From: JBIOWF01 sp044868295
Lineage (GTDB): Bacteria; Actinomycetota; Actinomycetes; Streptosporangiales; Streptosporangiaceae
Assembly: GCA_044868295.1 (NCBI GenBank)
Contig: JBIOWF010000229.1
Coordinates: 31,217 to 95,216, forward strand
DNA length: 64,000 nucleotides
Direction: 5' to 3'
A program made the translations under genes and the position numbers. Shown one piece after another: positions 32,463 to 41,024 of the stretch. Every line of letters starts with the position of its first letter. The stretch's first letter is position 1. The notes beneath the pieces are model-generated. The model saw only the letters and a list, made by a program, of their open reading frames with translations, had not been told where the DNA came from and made no database searches.

Positions 32463-35048
32463 ATGGACTACAAGCTGACGCAGAAGAGCCAGGAGGCCCT
32501 GTCCGGCGCGGTGCGGCGTGCCGCCGCCGAGGGGAATCCCGAGGTCGCGCCCGCTCATCTGTTCACGACGATGCTCGCCCAGACGGGCGGGACGGCCGTG
32601 CCGCTCCTGGAGGCCGTCGGCGCCGACTGGAAGCAATTGCGCACCAGATCCGAGGAGCTGCTGGCCGGGCTGCCCAAGGCGCAGGGCGCCACGGTGAGCG
32701 CGCCGTCGAGCTCACGGCAGCTCTTGACCGTGCTGAACACCGCCGCCCAGCGGGCCAAGCAGTTGGAGGACGAGTACGTCTCGACGGAGCACCTGCTTGT
32801 CGGCCTGGCCGCGGACGGCGGCCAGATCGCCGACCTGCTCAAGGCGCAGGGCGCCACGGCCAACGCGCTGCTGGACGCCTTCGAGAAGGTCAGAGGGCAC
32901 GCCCGCGTCACCAGCGAAACCCCCGAGGACACGTACCAGGCGCTGGAGAAGTACGGCATCGACCTGACCGAGCGGGCGAGAGCGGGCAAGCTCGACCCTG
33001 TCATCGGCCGGGACGCCGAGATCCGCCGGGTCGTCCAGGTCCTCTCCCGGCGTACGAAGAACAATCCGGTGCTGATCGGCGAACCCGGCGTGGGCAAGAC
33101 GGCCGTGGTCGAGGGCCTGGCGCAACGGATGATCGCCGGGGACGTGCCCGAAAGCCTCAGGAACAAGCGGCTGGTCGCGCTCGATCTCGGCGCGATGGTC
33201 GCGGGCGCGAAATACCGCGGCGAGTTCGAGGAGCGCCTCAAGGCCGTGCTCAACGAGATCAAGGGGAGCAACGGCCAGATCGTTACATTCATCGACGAGC
33301 TCCACACCATGGTCGGCGCGGGCGCCGCCGAGGGCGCGATGGACGCGGGCAACATGCTCAAGCCCATGCTGGCCCGCGGCGAGCTGCGGATGATCGGCGC
33401 GACCACTCTCGACGAATACCGGGAGCGCATCGAGAAGGACCCCGCGCTGGAGCGCCGGTTCCAGCAGGTCTACGTCGGAGAGCCGACCGTCGAGGACACG
33501 ATCGCGATCCTGCGCGGCCTGAAGGGCAGGTACGAGGCCCACCACCAGGTGCAGATCTCCGACGGCGCGCTGGTCGCGGCGGCGACGCTCTCCGACCGGT
33601 ACATCACCGCCCGGTTCCTCCCGGACAAGGCCATCGACCTGGTCGACGAGTCCATGTCCCGGCTGCGCATGGAGATCGACTCCAGGCCGGTGGAGATCGA
33701 CGAGCTGCAGCGCGGCGTGGACCGGATGAAGATGGAGGAGCTCGCGCTCGCCAAGGAGACCGACCAGGCCAGCAGGCAGCGCCTGGAGAAGCTCCGGGAA
33801 GAGCTGGCCAACCGCCAGGAGGATCTCAACGCCCTCGTCGCCCGGTGGGAGCGCGAGAAGGCCGGGCTCAACAAGGTGGGCGAGCTGAAGAAGCAGCTCG
33901 ACGAGGCGAAGAGCCAGGCCGAGCGGGCCCAGCGGGACGGCAACTTCGAGGCCGCGTCGCGGCTGATGTACGGCGACGTGCCCCGGCTGGAGAAGGAGCT
34001 GGCGGAGGCCACCAAGGCCGCCGAGGAGGCCGAGTCACAGCCGATGGTCAAGGAGGAGGTCGGCCCCGATGACATCGCCGAGGTGATCTCGTCCTGGACC
34101 GGCATCCCGGCCGGGCGGCTGCTTGAGGGCGAGACCGCGAAGCTGCTCCGCATGGAGGACGAGCTCGGCAGGCGCCTGATCGGCCAGCGCGCGGCCGTAC
34201 AGGCCGTCTCCGACGCGGTACGGCGGGCCCGCGCGGGCATCTCGGACCCGGACCGGCCGACGGGTTCGTTCCTTTTCCTCGGCCCGACCGGGGTCGGGAA
34301 GACCGAGCTCGCCAAGGCGCTCGCGGAATTCCTGTTCGACGACGAGCGGGCGATGACCCGCATCGACATGAGCGAGTACGGCGAGAAGCACAGCGTGGCC
34401 CGGCTGGTCGGTGCTCCGCCCGGCTACGTCGGCTACGAGGAGGGCGGCCAGCTCACCGAGGCGGTCCGGCGCCGGCCGTACACCGTGGTGCTGCTCGACG
34501 AGGTCGAGAAGGCGCATCCCGAGGTCTTCGACATCCTGCTCCAGGTCCTGGACGACGGACGGCTGACGGACGGCCAGGGCCGCACGGTCGACTTCCGCAA
34601 CACGATCCTCATCCTGACGTCCAACATCGGCTCACAGTTCCTCGTCGACCCGAAGCTCGAAAACGGAGCCAAGCGGGAGGCCGTGCTGACCGCGGTCCGC
34701 GGCGCGTTCAAACCGGAGTTCCTCAACCGGCTCGACGACGTCATCGTGTTCGACGCGCTGGGCACCGAGGAGCTGTCGCAGATCGTGGATCTGCAGGTGT
34801 CACGGCTGGCCAGGCGACTGGCCGACCGGCGGCTGACGCTGACGGTCACAGCGGCCGCCCGCGAATGGCTGGCGCTGACCGGCTACGACCCGGCCTACGG
34901 CGCGCGTCCCCTGCGGCGCCTGGTCCAGTCGGCCATCGGCGACACGCTGGCCAAGGAACTGTTGTCCGGCGACGTCCATGACGGCGACGAGGTCATGGTC
35001 GACCTGGACGAGACCGGCGACACGCTGATCGTGCGTCCGGCTCGGTAA
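32463..35048 (+). CDS. clpB: Protein disaggregase ClpB (Hsp100)
   Basis: 861 residues from ATG 32463. The Clp-N domain begins MDYKLTQKSQEALSGAVRRA. The first AAA+ module has Walker A GEPGVGKT at residues 206-213 and FIDELHTMVGAGAAEGAMDA. The middle coiled-coil spans roughly 410-525. The second AAA+ module has GPTGVGKT at 607-614 and VVLLDEVEKAHPEVFDILLQ. With DnaK it rescues aggregated proteins. ATG 32463 is preferred because GAGG lies 8 nt upstream; ATG 32457 is only 2 nt from it. Position after hspR puts it under HspR control without its own HAIR site. Confidence 0.96.
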   Translation: MDYKLTQKSQEALSGAVRRAAAEGNPEVAPAHLFTTMLAQTGGTAVPLLEAVGADWKQLRTRSEELLAGLPKAQGATVSAPSSSRQLLTVLNTAAQRAKQLEDEYVSTEHLLVGLAADGGQIADLLKAQGATANALLDAFEKVRGHARVTSETPEDTYQALEKYGIDLTERARAGKLDPVIGRDAEIRRVVQVLSRRTKNNPVLIGEPGVGKTAVVEGLAQRMIAGDVPESLRNKRLVALDLGAMVAGAKYRGEFEERLKAVLNEIKGSNGQIVTFIDELHTMVGAGAAEGAMDAGNMLKPMLARGELRMIGATTLDEYRERIEKDPALERRFQQVYVGEPTVEDTIAILRGLKGRYEAHHQVQISDGALVAAATLSDRYITARFLPDKAIDLVDESMSRLRMEIDSRPVEIDELQRGVDRMKMEELALAKETDQASRQRLEKLREELANRQEDLNALVARWEREKAGLNKVGELKKQLDEAKSQAERAQRDGNFEAASRLMYGDVPRLEKELAEATKAAEEAESQPMVKEEVGPDDIAEVISSWTGIPAGRLLEGETAKLLRMEDELGRRLIGQRAAVQAVSDAVRRARAGISDPDRPTGSFLFLGPTGVGKTELAKALAEFLFDDERAMTRIDMSEYGEKHSVARLVGAPPGYVGYEEGGQLTEAVRRRPYTVVLLDEVEKAHPEVFDILLQVLDDGRLTDGQGRTVDFRNTILILTSNIGSQFLVDPKLENGAKREAVLTAVRGAFKPEFLNRLDDVIVFDALGTEELSQIVDLQVSRLARRLADRRLTLTVTAAAREWLALTGYDPAYGARPLRRLVQSAIGDTLAKELLSGDVHDGDEVMVDLDETGDTLIVRPAR

Positions 35049-35144
35049 GGTCTTCGCCACCATTGAGGCAAGCAGACCCCTCGCTCTACCCCCGCTGATA
35101 CGTTCGGCGCTCGTCGGACTAGGAAAGCAATCAGGGGGACGTCG

Positions 35145-35792
35145 ATGTCCAAGACATCACGAAGCATTCGGGGGCGGAGCGTCGCGCTGGCGGCACTCAC
35201 CGTCGGGGTCAGCTGGCTGGCGACCGGTCAGGCGATGGCGGCGGACGGGGCGCTCGACCACACCGGCCCGTTCTCTGCCGTTCTCGACGCGGCTCGGCAG
35301 GCCGACCACCTCGGCCTGCCAGGTCTCGCCTCGGCGTCAGGGGTGGTAGGCCTCGCCGACGCCGCGGGCGCCGCCGCCGGGCAGGGGCTGCCGTCCCTGC
35401 CGGGCCTGCCCGAGACCTCCACACTCGCCAAGCCGGCGCCGGCCGTTCCCGGCCTTCCGGACGCGACCAAGCTGGCCAGCGTGCCGGACGTGCCGCGCGT
35501 CCCGGCGGTGCCCGCGGTCCCCGGGCGGCCGGACGTTCCCGGCGTCACCTCGGTGGTGCCGGAGGTCGGTGAGGTGTCAGGCAAGGTCAGCGATCTCACG
35601 TCGAACCTTCCCAAGGTGCCGGACCTGCCCCAGGTCCCATCGCTGGACGGGAAGCCGTCGCTGCCGAAGACGCCGGACCAGGTCCCGGCGCTTCCGGATG
35701 TTCCCAGCACGGACAGGCTTCCGGATGTTCCCAGCACGGACAAGGTGACGGACCTCGCCAAGGACGTGCTCCAGAGCACGCTCCCGAAGTAA
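35145..35792 (+). CDS. Secreted Pro/Val/Leu/Asp repeat protein
   Basis: 215 residues. The signal peptide is VALAALTVGVSWLATGQAMA followed by ADG. The mature protein is low-complexity with short repeats such as VPDVPRVPAVPAVPG, LPKVPDLPQVP and tandem LPDVPSTDRLPDVPSTDK. No catalytic residues and no cysteines are seen, suggesting an extended wall-associated or surface protein. AGGGGGA lies about 6 nt before ATG 35145. A strong terminator follows. Not recognised as a named family. Confidence 0.75.
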   Translation: MSKTSRSIRGRSVALAALTVGVSWLATGQAMAADGALDHTGPFSAVLDAARQADHLGLPGLASASGVVGLADAAGAAAGQGLPSLPGLPETSTLAKPAPAVPGLPDATKLASVPDVPRVPAVPAVPGRPDVPGVTSVVPEVGEVSGKVSDLTSNLPKVPDLPQVPSLDGKPSLPKTPDQVPALPDVPSTDRLPDVPSTDKVTDLAKDVLQSTLPK

Positions 35793-35803
35793 GACGCACA
35801 GGG

Positions 35804-35835
35804 AGAGGGGGCCGCGGCGACGCGGCCCCCTCTTT
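35804..35835 (+). terminator. Rho-independent terminator
   Basis: AGAGGGGGCCGC (35804-35815), loop GGCGAC, GCGGCCCCCTCT (35822-35833), then TT. Perfect 12-bp GC-rich stem 12 bp after the stop of the repeat protein. Confidence 0.85.
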
Positions 35836-36017
35836 CGCGCCACCGGCACAGACCCCGCTGACACGGGCGTCGCCGGCACGTGCCACCGCACACATATCAC
35901 CGGCACTCGCACGACAGGCGTACACGCCTCGCCGGTGAAAGTCGCCGGGTCCGCCTCCCACGGCGCACATGCCTCGCCAGAGGGCATCCCAGGGCATGCC
36001 CCCAGCGGGAGGCGTCT

Positions 36018-36617
36018 TCAGTGGTAGACGTCCAGCAGGGCGTCCAGATCGTCTTCGGGCAGGCCGAGGTCGACCCGGATGCGGTAGCGGACACGCAGCA
36101 GAGCGTCGCGCATCGTGGTGCCGGGCGAGCAGGCGCGGACACCTTCCGTGGCCCACTCGTGAGCGCCGGCCAGGTCTCCGTAGGCGGCCAGCGTCTCGGC
36201 GATGGTCAGCGCGGTGCCGGGCGTCCAGGAATCGGCCCGGACCGCCTCGATCACGTCGCGTGCCTCGTCCGGCCGTTCCAGCTCGAAAAGCGTGTCGGCG
36301 ATGCCCGACCGCGGGTCCACCGGCACCTCCCCGCCATCGTCGGCCGCCTGCTGGAAGCGATCGAGGGCCGTCGCGGGCTGGCTGGCCTGCCGCCACTCCT
36401 CGGCCGCGAGCACCAGGATCGCCGCCCTCGACACCTCTCCGGACCGGTAGACCTCGGCCAGCGCGTCAAGTTGACGGGCCAGGGCACCATGGTCATCGAG
36501 CAGCAACGTCTGTTCGAGCAGTCGATCAAGCTGCTCCCGGGTCACATGAGCCACACAGGTGAGGCTACCGAGCATGGCCGCACTTTGCCTGGACAACCGC
36601 ATGCCTGGCCTAGGCAA
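36018..36617 (-). CDS. TPR-like helical protein of unknown function
   Basis: 199 residues from 36617, possibly starting later at ATG 36575 (MLGSLTCVAHVTREQLDRLL). The body is all helical with TPR-like pairs: AAILVLAAEEWRQASQPATA, GIADTLFELERPDEARDVIE and TALTIAETLAAYGDLAGAHE. The C-terminus is RIRVDLGLPEDDLDALLDVY. No signal peptide or membrane segment. Such TPR proteins bind partner proteins, but no partner is evident in the neighbourhood. Confidence 0.65.
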   Translation of the reverse strand: MPRPGMRLSRQSAAMLGSLTCVAHVTREQLDRLLEQTLLLDDHGALARQLDALAEVYRSGEVSRAAILVLAAEEWRQASQPATALDRFQQAADDGGEVPVDPRSGIADTLFELERPDEARDVIEAVRADSWTPGTALTIAETLAAYGDLAGAHEWATEGVRACSPGTTMRDALLRVRYRIRVDLGLPEDDLDALLDVYH

Positions 36618-36714
36618 CGATTAGTACACGATCGACCACGAAACGCGTGTCTTTCCTGCTAGCCGGGCATATGGCTCTCGCCTGTGCTGAAACGAACCCG
36701 GCGAGGGGGCAGCG

Positions 36715-37035
36715 ATGAGCATGTCGAAGCAGGTGACACTGACTCTCGCCGGCGCGATCTCGCTCTCCGCCGTCATCCCCGGTCTGGCCGGATACGCCAC
36801 GGCGCAGTCCGAGTCTCTGGAGCGGACCCGTGCGGAGCTGCAGCGCCTGCAGGCCCGAATCCATCGCGCGGAACTCCAGATCAAGCCGGTCGCGGCAGTG
36901 CCCTGCATCGTGATGCCGCTCCCGCTGACCGGGGACTCCGCGCGGGAGCGGGCACTTGAACGGCTGATCCGCGACCTGTCGGCCGAGCGGTCACGGGGCG
37001 ACGCCGGAGGCCGGCGTCAGCTGGATCGCAGCTGA
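36715..37035 (+). CDS. Small secreted helical protein
   Basis: 106 residues. The signal peptide VTLTLAGAISLSAVIPGLAG is cut near YATAQ. The mature part starts with a coiled coil (SLERTRAELQRLQARIHRAE), a PVAAVPCIVMPLPLTGDS spacer with a single Cys and a second basic helix (RERALERLIRDLSAERSRG). The gene overlaps the convergent tetR gene by 19 bp at its 3' end. GAGGGG lies about 6 nt before ATG 36715. Unknown function. Confidence 0.6.
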   Translation: MSMSKQVTLTLAGAISLSAVIPGLAGYATAQSESLERTRAELQRLQARIHRAELQIKPVAAVPCIVMPLPLTGDSARERALERLIRDLSAERSRGDAGGRRQLDRS

Positions 37036-37703
37036 CGGGAGAGGTATCCCCGCACCAGTTGCTTCGCGGCGGACACGATTTCCGGCGCGCCGTTCGGGTC
37101 GCGCCGGAAGGCGAGCTTGAGCACGGCGTCACCCGCCTCGACGGCGACCAGGATGGCCAGGTCCAGCTCCTCGCTGTCGGCGAGCCCGAACTCGGCGAGC
37201 AGCAGTCCGCGCAGGCGTCCCGCGATCACGGTGTTGTTGTCCGCGACCGAGTCGAGGAGGTGGAGGTCGACGACGTCACCGAAGTGCAGTGAGCGAAAGC
37301 CGGGCACTGTGCGATGCATCTCGACGTATTCGTCGGTGATCGCGTCGACTGCCTCCCACCAGCCGTCGTAGTCCTCGGAGATGAAGCGGTGGCCCACCCT
37401 GGCGACGAACAGCTCCACGTTGCGCCTGGTCAGCGCTTGGCTGATGGCTCGCTTGTCGGGGAAGAACTGGTAGACCGAGCCGATGGCGACACCGGCGCGC
37501 TCGGCGATCCGGGTGGTGGAGAGCGCCTCGTAGCCCACCTCGTCCAGCAGCTCGGCGCAGGCGTCGAGCATCCGCTCGACCCGGCGGGCACTGCGTCGCT
37601 GCGAGGGGCGGCGGCGCAGCGGATCGTCGGGATGGGGAGGATACAGCTGGACCTGCTCAACGTCGACGGGACCATCAAGGTCCTCTATGGGCTGGCTGGA
37701 CAC
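37017..37703 (-). CDS. TetR family transcriptional regulator
   Basis: 228 residues. After a 35-residue N-terminal tail comes the TetR HTH: RRVERMLDACAELLDEVGYE, ALSTTRIAERAGVAIGSVYQ and FFPDKRAISQALTRRNVELF. The C-terminal ligand domain is helical (VEMHRTVPGFRSLHFGDVVD). No obvious target operon: the neighbours are a convergent small secreted protein and a CapA gene on the same strand upstream. The effector cannot be inferred. Confidence 0.88.
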   Translation of the reverse strand: MSSQPIEDLDGPVDVEQVQLYPPHPDDPLRRRPSQRRSARRVERMLDACAELLDEVGYEALSTTRIAERAGVAIGSVYQFFPDKRAISQALTRRNVELFVARVGHRFISEDYDGWWEAVDAITDEYVEMHRTVPGFRSLHFGDVVDLHLLDSVADNNTVIAGRLRGLLLAEFGLADSEELDLAILVAVEAGDAVLKLAFRRDPNGAPEIVSAAKQLVRGYLSRQLRSS

Positions 37704-37877
37704 CCCTCCATCTTGCCCGCTGAAAGCTTCCAGGTCAGTCCCTACCGGCCAGTCATCCGATTTGCCCCTATAGCTGACAGGCGGGCCACGCCGCGCATCA
37801 AAGAAGGAGAGATCCGCGACAGCGCGTAACCCACCTTGCCTTCCGCGTTGACCGGCACCACCGCCCGGTTTCCGGCC

Positions 37878-38942
37878 TCACGGTGTGGCGGACAGTCCCG
37901 TGCAGCCGCGCAGGGACTTGTGCCCGGCGATGGCCTGCTGTCTGGCCGGGCCGGTCACCGGAATGGGCACCCCGCCGTTGATGCGAGCCGGGGTCCACCG
38001 GTCCTTCAGCACCTTATGGCCGTTGATCTTCAGCGTGAGGACCCCCGTGGTGCCGGTGTCCGGGCCCCAGTTATAGAAGGCGAAATTGCCCAGGCCGTAA
38101 TGCACATAGCTGGTGCCGGAATAGCCGCCGCCAAGCAGGATGTGCGCGTGACTGCCCACCACCACGTCGGCACCCGCCCGGGTGAGCGTGGCCGCCAGAT
38201 CACGTTGTATCTGGGTGGGGCATTTGACCAGTTCGGCACCCCAGTGCAGGAACACGATCACGGTGTCGGCGGCCCTACGGGCCTGCCGTACCGCCTGGAC
38301 GAGGCGCGGTTCGTTCTTGGCCGAGGCGAGGCCGCCCTTGTCGGCCGTCGCCGTCCAGGCCTGGATGAACTCCGCGTCCAGCACCTGCGTCGCACCGATG
38401 ATCGCCACGCGGTTGCCGTTGACCGTCGTCCGATAGGGCCGGTAGGCCTCGGCCGCGTTCTTCCCGATGCCGATCACCGGGAACCTGCTCTGCTTGATCG
38501 CGGCGAGCGAGTCCCGCAGGCCGCTCTCCATGTAGTCCATGCCGTGGTTGTTGGCCATGCTCGCGACATCGACCCCGGCCGCCTTCAGCGCGGTGAACGC
38601 CGTCGCGGGGGCGCGGAACGTGAACTGTTTGCCGGGCGCCGGCGTGCCGCCGGTGGTGATGGCCGTCTCCAGGTTGACGACCGCGAGGTCGGCCTTGCGC
38701 AACACGGTCGCGATCGGGCCGAGAGCCGTTCGCGGATTGTTGTTGAGGCGCGTACGCAACACGCCCTCGAAGTGCACGTCTCCGGCGAATGAGATGGTGT
38801 ACGGCTGCCGCTGGGGCTTCGTGGGCATGGCCGTGGTTCCGGGTGTCGTGGTCGTCGCACCGGGGGCGGGCTCCCCCTCGGCAGCCGAACAACCGATGAC
38901 GAGAACGGCGAGAGCGGCGAGGGCGGCGGCGTTACGTCTCAC
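37878..38942 (-). CDS. CapA-family metallophosphatase-like lipoprotein
   Basis: 354 residues from GTG 38942. The signal RRNAAALAALAVLVIGCSAA has a lipobox with Cys about residue 18. The domain reads TISFAGDVHFEGVLRTRLNN (metal site GDVHF), DLAVVNLETAITTGGTPAPG, MANNHGMDYMESGLRDSLAA, VIVFLHWGAELVKCPTQIQR and VVVGSHAHILLGGGYSGTSY. These are the five metallophosphatase blocks of CapA proteins. CapA is needed for poly-gamma-glutamate export in Bacillus; here no PGA synthase genes are adjacent, so the role is open. Longer in-frame starts exist (to 39122) but ruin the signal peptide. Confidence 0.85.
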   Translation of the reverse strand: MRRNAAALAALAVLVIGCSAAEGEPAPGATTTTPGTTAMPTKPQRQPYTISFAGDVHFEGVLRTRLNNNPRTALGPIATVLRKADLAVVNLETAITTGGTPAPGKQFTFRAPATAFTALKAAGVDVASMANNHGMDYMESGLRDSLAAIKQSRFPVIGIGKNAAEAYRPYRTTVNGNRVAIIGATQVLDAEFIQAWTATADKGGLASAKNEPRLVQAVRQARRAADTVIVFLHWGAELVKCPTQIQRDLAATLTRAGADVVVGSHAHILLGGGYSGTSYVHYGLGNFAFYNWGPDTGTTGVLTLKINGHKVLKDRWTPARINGGVPIPVTGPARQQAIAGHKSLRGCTGLSATP

Positions 38943-39073
38943 GGCACATGAGCATGACAGCTCCGAAGCGCCTGTGGTGGAACGTGCGGCTCGCGCCCTG
39001 ACAAAGAGTCGCGGGGCGCAAGCCGTACGGAAATGAATAAGGGGCCCTTTCGCATGGGCGAGCGGGTCTCTAT

Positions 39074-39280
39074 CTACAGATCGAACTCCCCGTCTTTCAC
39101 GCCGCCGACGAAGGCGTCCCATTCGCCGGGTGTGAAGACGAGGACGGGGCCCTGCTGGTTCTTGCTGTCGCGGACGCCGACGTGTCCGCCCGCCAAAGGC
39201 GCGATCTCGACGCAGTTGCCGTTGCCGGCACTTCGCAGGCTCTTCCGCCAGGCCGCGCCGGAGAGATCGATCGAGTGCAT
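39074..39280 (-). CDS. DUF397 domain protein
   Basis: 68 residues with the DUF397 pattern: LSGAAWRKSLRSAGNGNCVE, VGVRDSKNQQGPVLVFTPGE and WDAFVGGVKDGEFDL. In actinomycetes these proteins are encoded beside XRE/DUF5753 regulators, as here (31 bp apart). Some such pairs influence development or antibiotic production; a toxin-antitoxin-like or regulator/effector relation has been suggested. ATG 39280. Confidence 0.9.
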   Translation of the reverse strand: MHSIDLSGAAWRKSLRSAGNGNCVEIAPLAGGHVGVRDSKNQQGPVLVFTPGEWDAFVGGVKDGEFDL

Positions 39281-39311
39281 GATGGTCCTGATGTGCTGAG
39301 GGAAGCAGCGA

Positions 39312-40172
39312 CTACTTCCAGCGTTGAATGGTCTTGTGGATCAGGTCGCGAGTGGCGTCGACGTCAAGGGCCTCGTGCTGTAAGTGACCGAAAGCGATCT
39401 CGTAGCCGTACGCCATCTCCTCGTCCTCCACGAAGCGTGCACTGAAAAGCGACTCCAGGTACACGACGTCGTGGAACTCCGGAAATTTCAGGTGGAGAAA
39501 GGAGCCGGTGTTTACCGGATGCGCGGCATCCACCGGCAGCACCTGGATCCGGATATTGGGCCGCCGGGAAAGCTCGATCAAGTGTTCCAGTTGTCCGCGC
39601 ATCGCCGTCGCGTCACCGATGCGGCGAAGCAGGACGGACTCGTCGAGGACCACCCACAGTGTGAGAGGTTCCTCGTCACGGAGGATTATCTGCTGCCGGG
39701 CCATTCGTGCCTCGATCCGGCTGCGGAGTCCTCCCTGTGCGAACCGGGTGATCGGCTGCGCGGCCCGAGTCACTTCGAGAGCGTATTCCTCGATTTGCAG
39801 GAGGCCGGGCACGACCTGAGGTTCCCAGTTGCGTGCTTCTGATGCCTCTGCCTCCAGCCCCAGCAGTGTCGTGTACTCATGGGGCAGGGAGTCCTGGTAA
39901 TCCTCCCACCAGCCTCTGCGACCCGCGTCCTGGTGGAGGCCCAGCAGCTCCCGCCGCTGGTCCGCGCCCACCTGGTACACATCCAGGAGCGCCTCGACGT
40001 CGGTCTTGCGAGGTGACGTCTTCGCGGTCTCGATCCGGCTGACCTTCGCGGCCGACCAGCCGAGACGGCCGGCGACCTGGTCTCCGGTGAGGGCGGCGCG
40101 TTCGCGGAGCCGGCGTAGCTCTTGGCCGAGCCGACGCCGACGGACGGTGGGACTGCTGCCACGTTCCGGCAA
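39312..40172 (-). CDS. XRE-type helix-turn-helix regulator with DUF5753 domain
   Basis: 286 residues. HTH: LGQELRRLRERAALTGDQVA and GRLGWSAAKVSRIETAKTSP. The C-terminal two-thirds is DUF5753: LGLEAEASEARNWEPQVVPG, LLQIEEYALEVTRA, TLWVVLDESVLLRRIGDATA and RRPNIRIQVLPVDAAHPVNT. It is transcribed toward the DUF397 gene and probably autoregulates through the palindromes 80-110 bp upstream. This WhiJ-like pair type is abundant in Streptomyces and relatives. The start may be ATG 40172 (MPERGSSPTVRRRRLG). Confidence 0.9.
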   Translation of the reverse strand: MPERGSSPTVRRRRLGQELRRLRERAALTGDQVAGRLGWSAAKVSRIETAKTSPRKTDVEALLDVYQVGADQRRELLGLHQDAGRRGWWEDYQDSLPHEYTTLLGLEAEASEARNWEPQVVPGLLQIEEYALEVTRAAQPITRFAQGGLRSRIEARMARQQIILRDEEPLTLWVVLDESVLLRRIGDATAMRGQLEHLIELSRRPNIRIQVLPVDAAHPVNTGSFLHLKFPEFHDVVYLESLFSARFVEDEEMAYGYEIAFGHLQHEALDVDATRDLIHKTIQRWK

Positions 40173-40249
40173 CCCCTCCGACCCCCTCAGCGAGACATGC
40201 GTATGCGCAGGACTCTACGCCCCTTGACGAGGAGCTACGCGCATCGTAA

Positions 40250-40279
40250 TGCAAGTTGCACCGAGAGATGCAGTGCATC
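40250..40279. promoter_or_regulatory. Two short palindromes upstream of the XRE gene
   Basis: TGCAAGTTGCA (40250-40260) and GATGCAGTGCATC (40267-40279) are perfect odd-length palindromes sharing the TGCA core, with centres 18 bp apart. More GATGCA and TTGCAG half-sites follow to about 40323. Likely operators for the XRE regulator and the divergent small ORF. Confidence 0.55.
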
Positions 40280-40383
40280 CTCAGAAGATTCTTTCAATTT
40301 CTGATGCACCGACTATTGCAGTGAAATCTCTTCTGGGACACGATCGAGGCCGGAAGGTTCCCAGAAGATCAGGGAGAACGCCG

Positions 40384-40524
40384 ATGATCGTACGGCGGCA
40401 CGCCTCACTGGACTCCTTCTTCACTCTGCTCGGCGACGGCGCCGTTCCCTACCTTGATCGCCTGGGTGGGCAGCCGACCACGGGAATCATCATTCGGTTC
40501 GGAGCGGCCAGGAGTCGCAAATGA
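40384..40524 (+). CDS. Small unknown protein (46 residues)
   Basis: ATG 40384 has GGGAG about 8 nt upstream. The product (MIVRRHASLDSFFTLLGDGA, ending GIIIRFGAARSRK) has no recognised domain. It is divergent from the XRE/DUF397 pair across shared palindromes and may belong to that regulatory module. Confidence 0.45.
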   Translation: MIVRRHASLDSFFTLLGDGAVPYLDRLGGQPTTGIIIRFGAARSRK

Positions 40525-40649
40525 CACACCACGACGACGACTCGCATTGGACGATTCACCGCATAACAAAGCCGGGCCGAGAGGCTGCCACCTGTCGACC
40601 CGGCGAACAAACGAGAGCTCCAGCTCGAAGCGCCGAAAAGGAGTCTCCT

Positions 40650-40856
40650 ATGCACTTCCACGTTACCCACGGGCTGTTACGAATCAAGGGCCTGGTCTAC
40701 ACCGCCGACTATGCGCTGTGCGCCGACCAGGACGGGTGGGCCCGCCGGCTCCACTGGACGGTCACCCACACCGGGTTCGGCGCCCGGCACTACCGCGATC
40801 CCCGGTTCGACCTGGTCCGGGAGTTGGAGGAAGTGGGACGGCACGTCACCATCTAG
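40650..40856 (+). CDS. Small unknown protein (68 residues)
   Basis: Starts MHFHVTHGLLRIKGLVYTAD and ends LVRELEEVGRHVTI. ATG 40650 has an AAGGAG site 7 nt upstream and is preferred. An in-frame ATG at 40521 overlaps the stop of the preceding small ORF, but the codons between have poor third-position GC. Unknown function; YALCADQDGWARRLHWTVTH contains several Trp/His residues. Confidence 0.55.
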   Translation: MHFHVTHGLLRIKGLVYTADYALCADQDGWARRLHWTVTHTGFGARHYRDPRFDLVRELEEVGRHVTI

Positions 40857-40873
40857 CGCCCCCCACAAAGGTC

Positions 40874-40890
40874 CTAGAATCGCGTTCTAG
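40874..40890. promoter_or_regulatory. Inverted repeat upstream of the molybdopterin oxidoreductase
   Basis: CTAGAA-TCGCG-TTCTAG is a perfect 6-bp inverted repeat, 135 bp upstream of the start. It resembles a TetR-type operator; the cognate regulator is not evident. Confidence 0.45.
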
Positions 40891-41024
40891 CAGGGAGCCG
40901 TGTTGGCCGGCCGAGGCACGAGGCCGTTTTCAAAGCCAACAAAGGCGACCCATGAGCAGGACCTTTCGCCTTTCCGGCTTTGCGGCAAGGATGAGTCCAC
41001 CCAGGGAACTCAGGAGGCGGCGAG

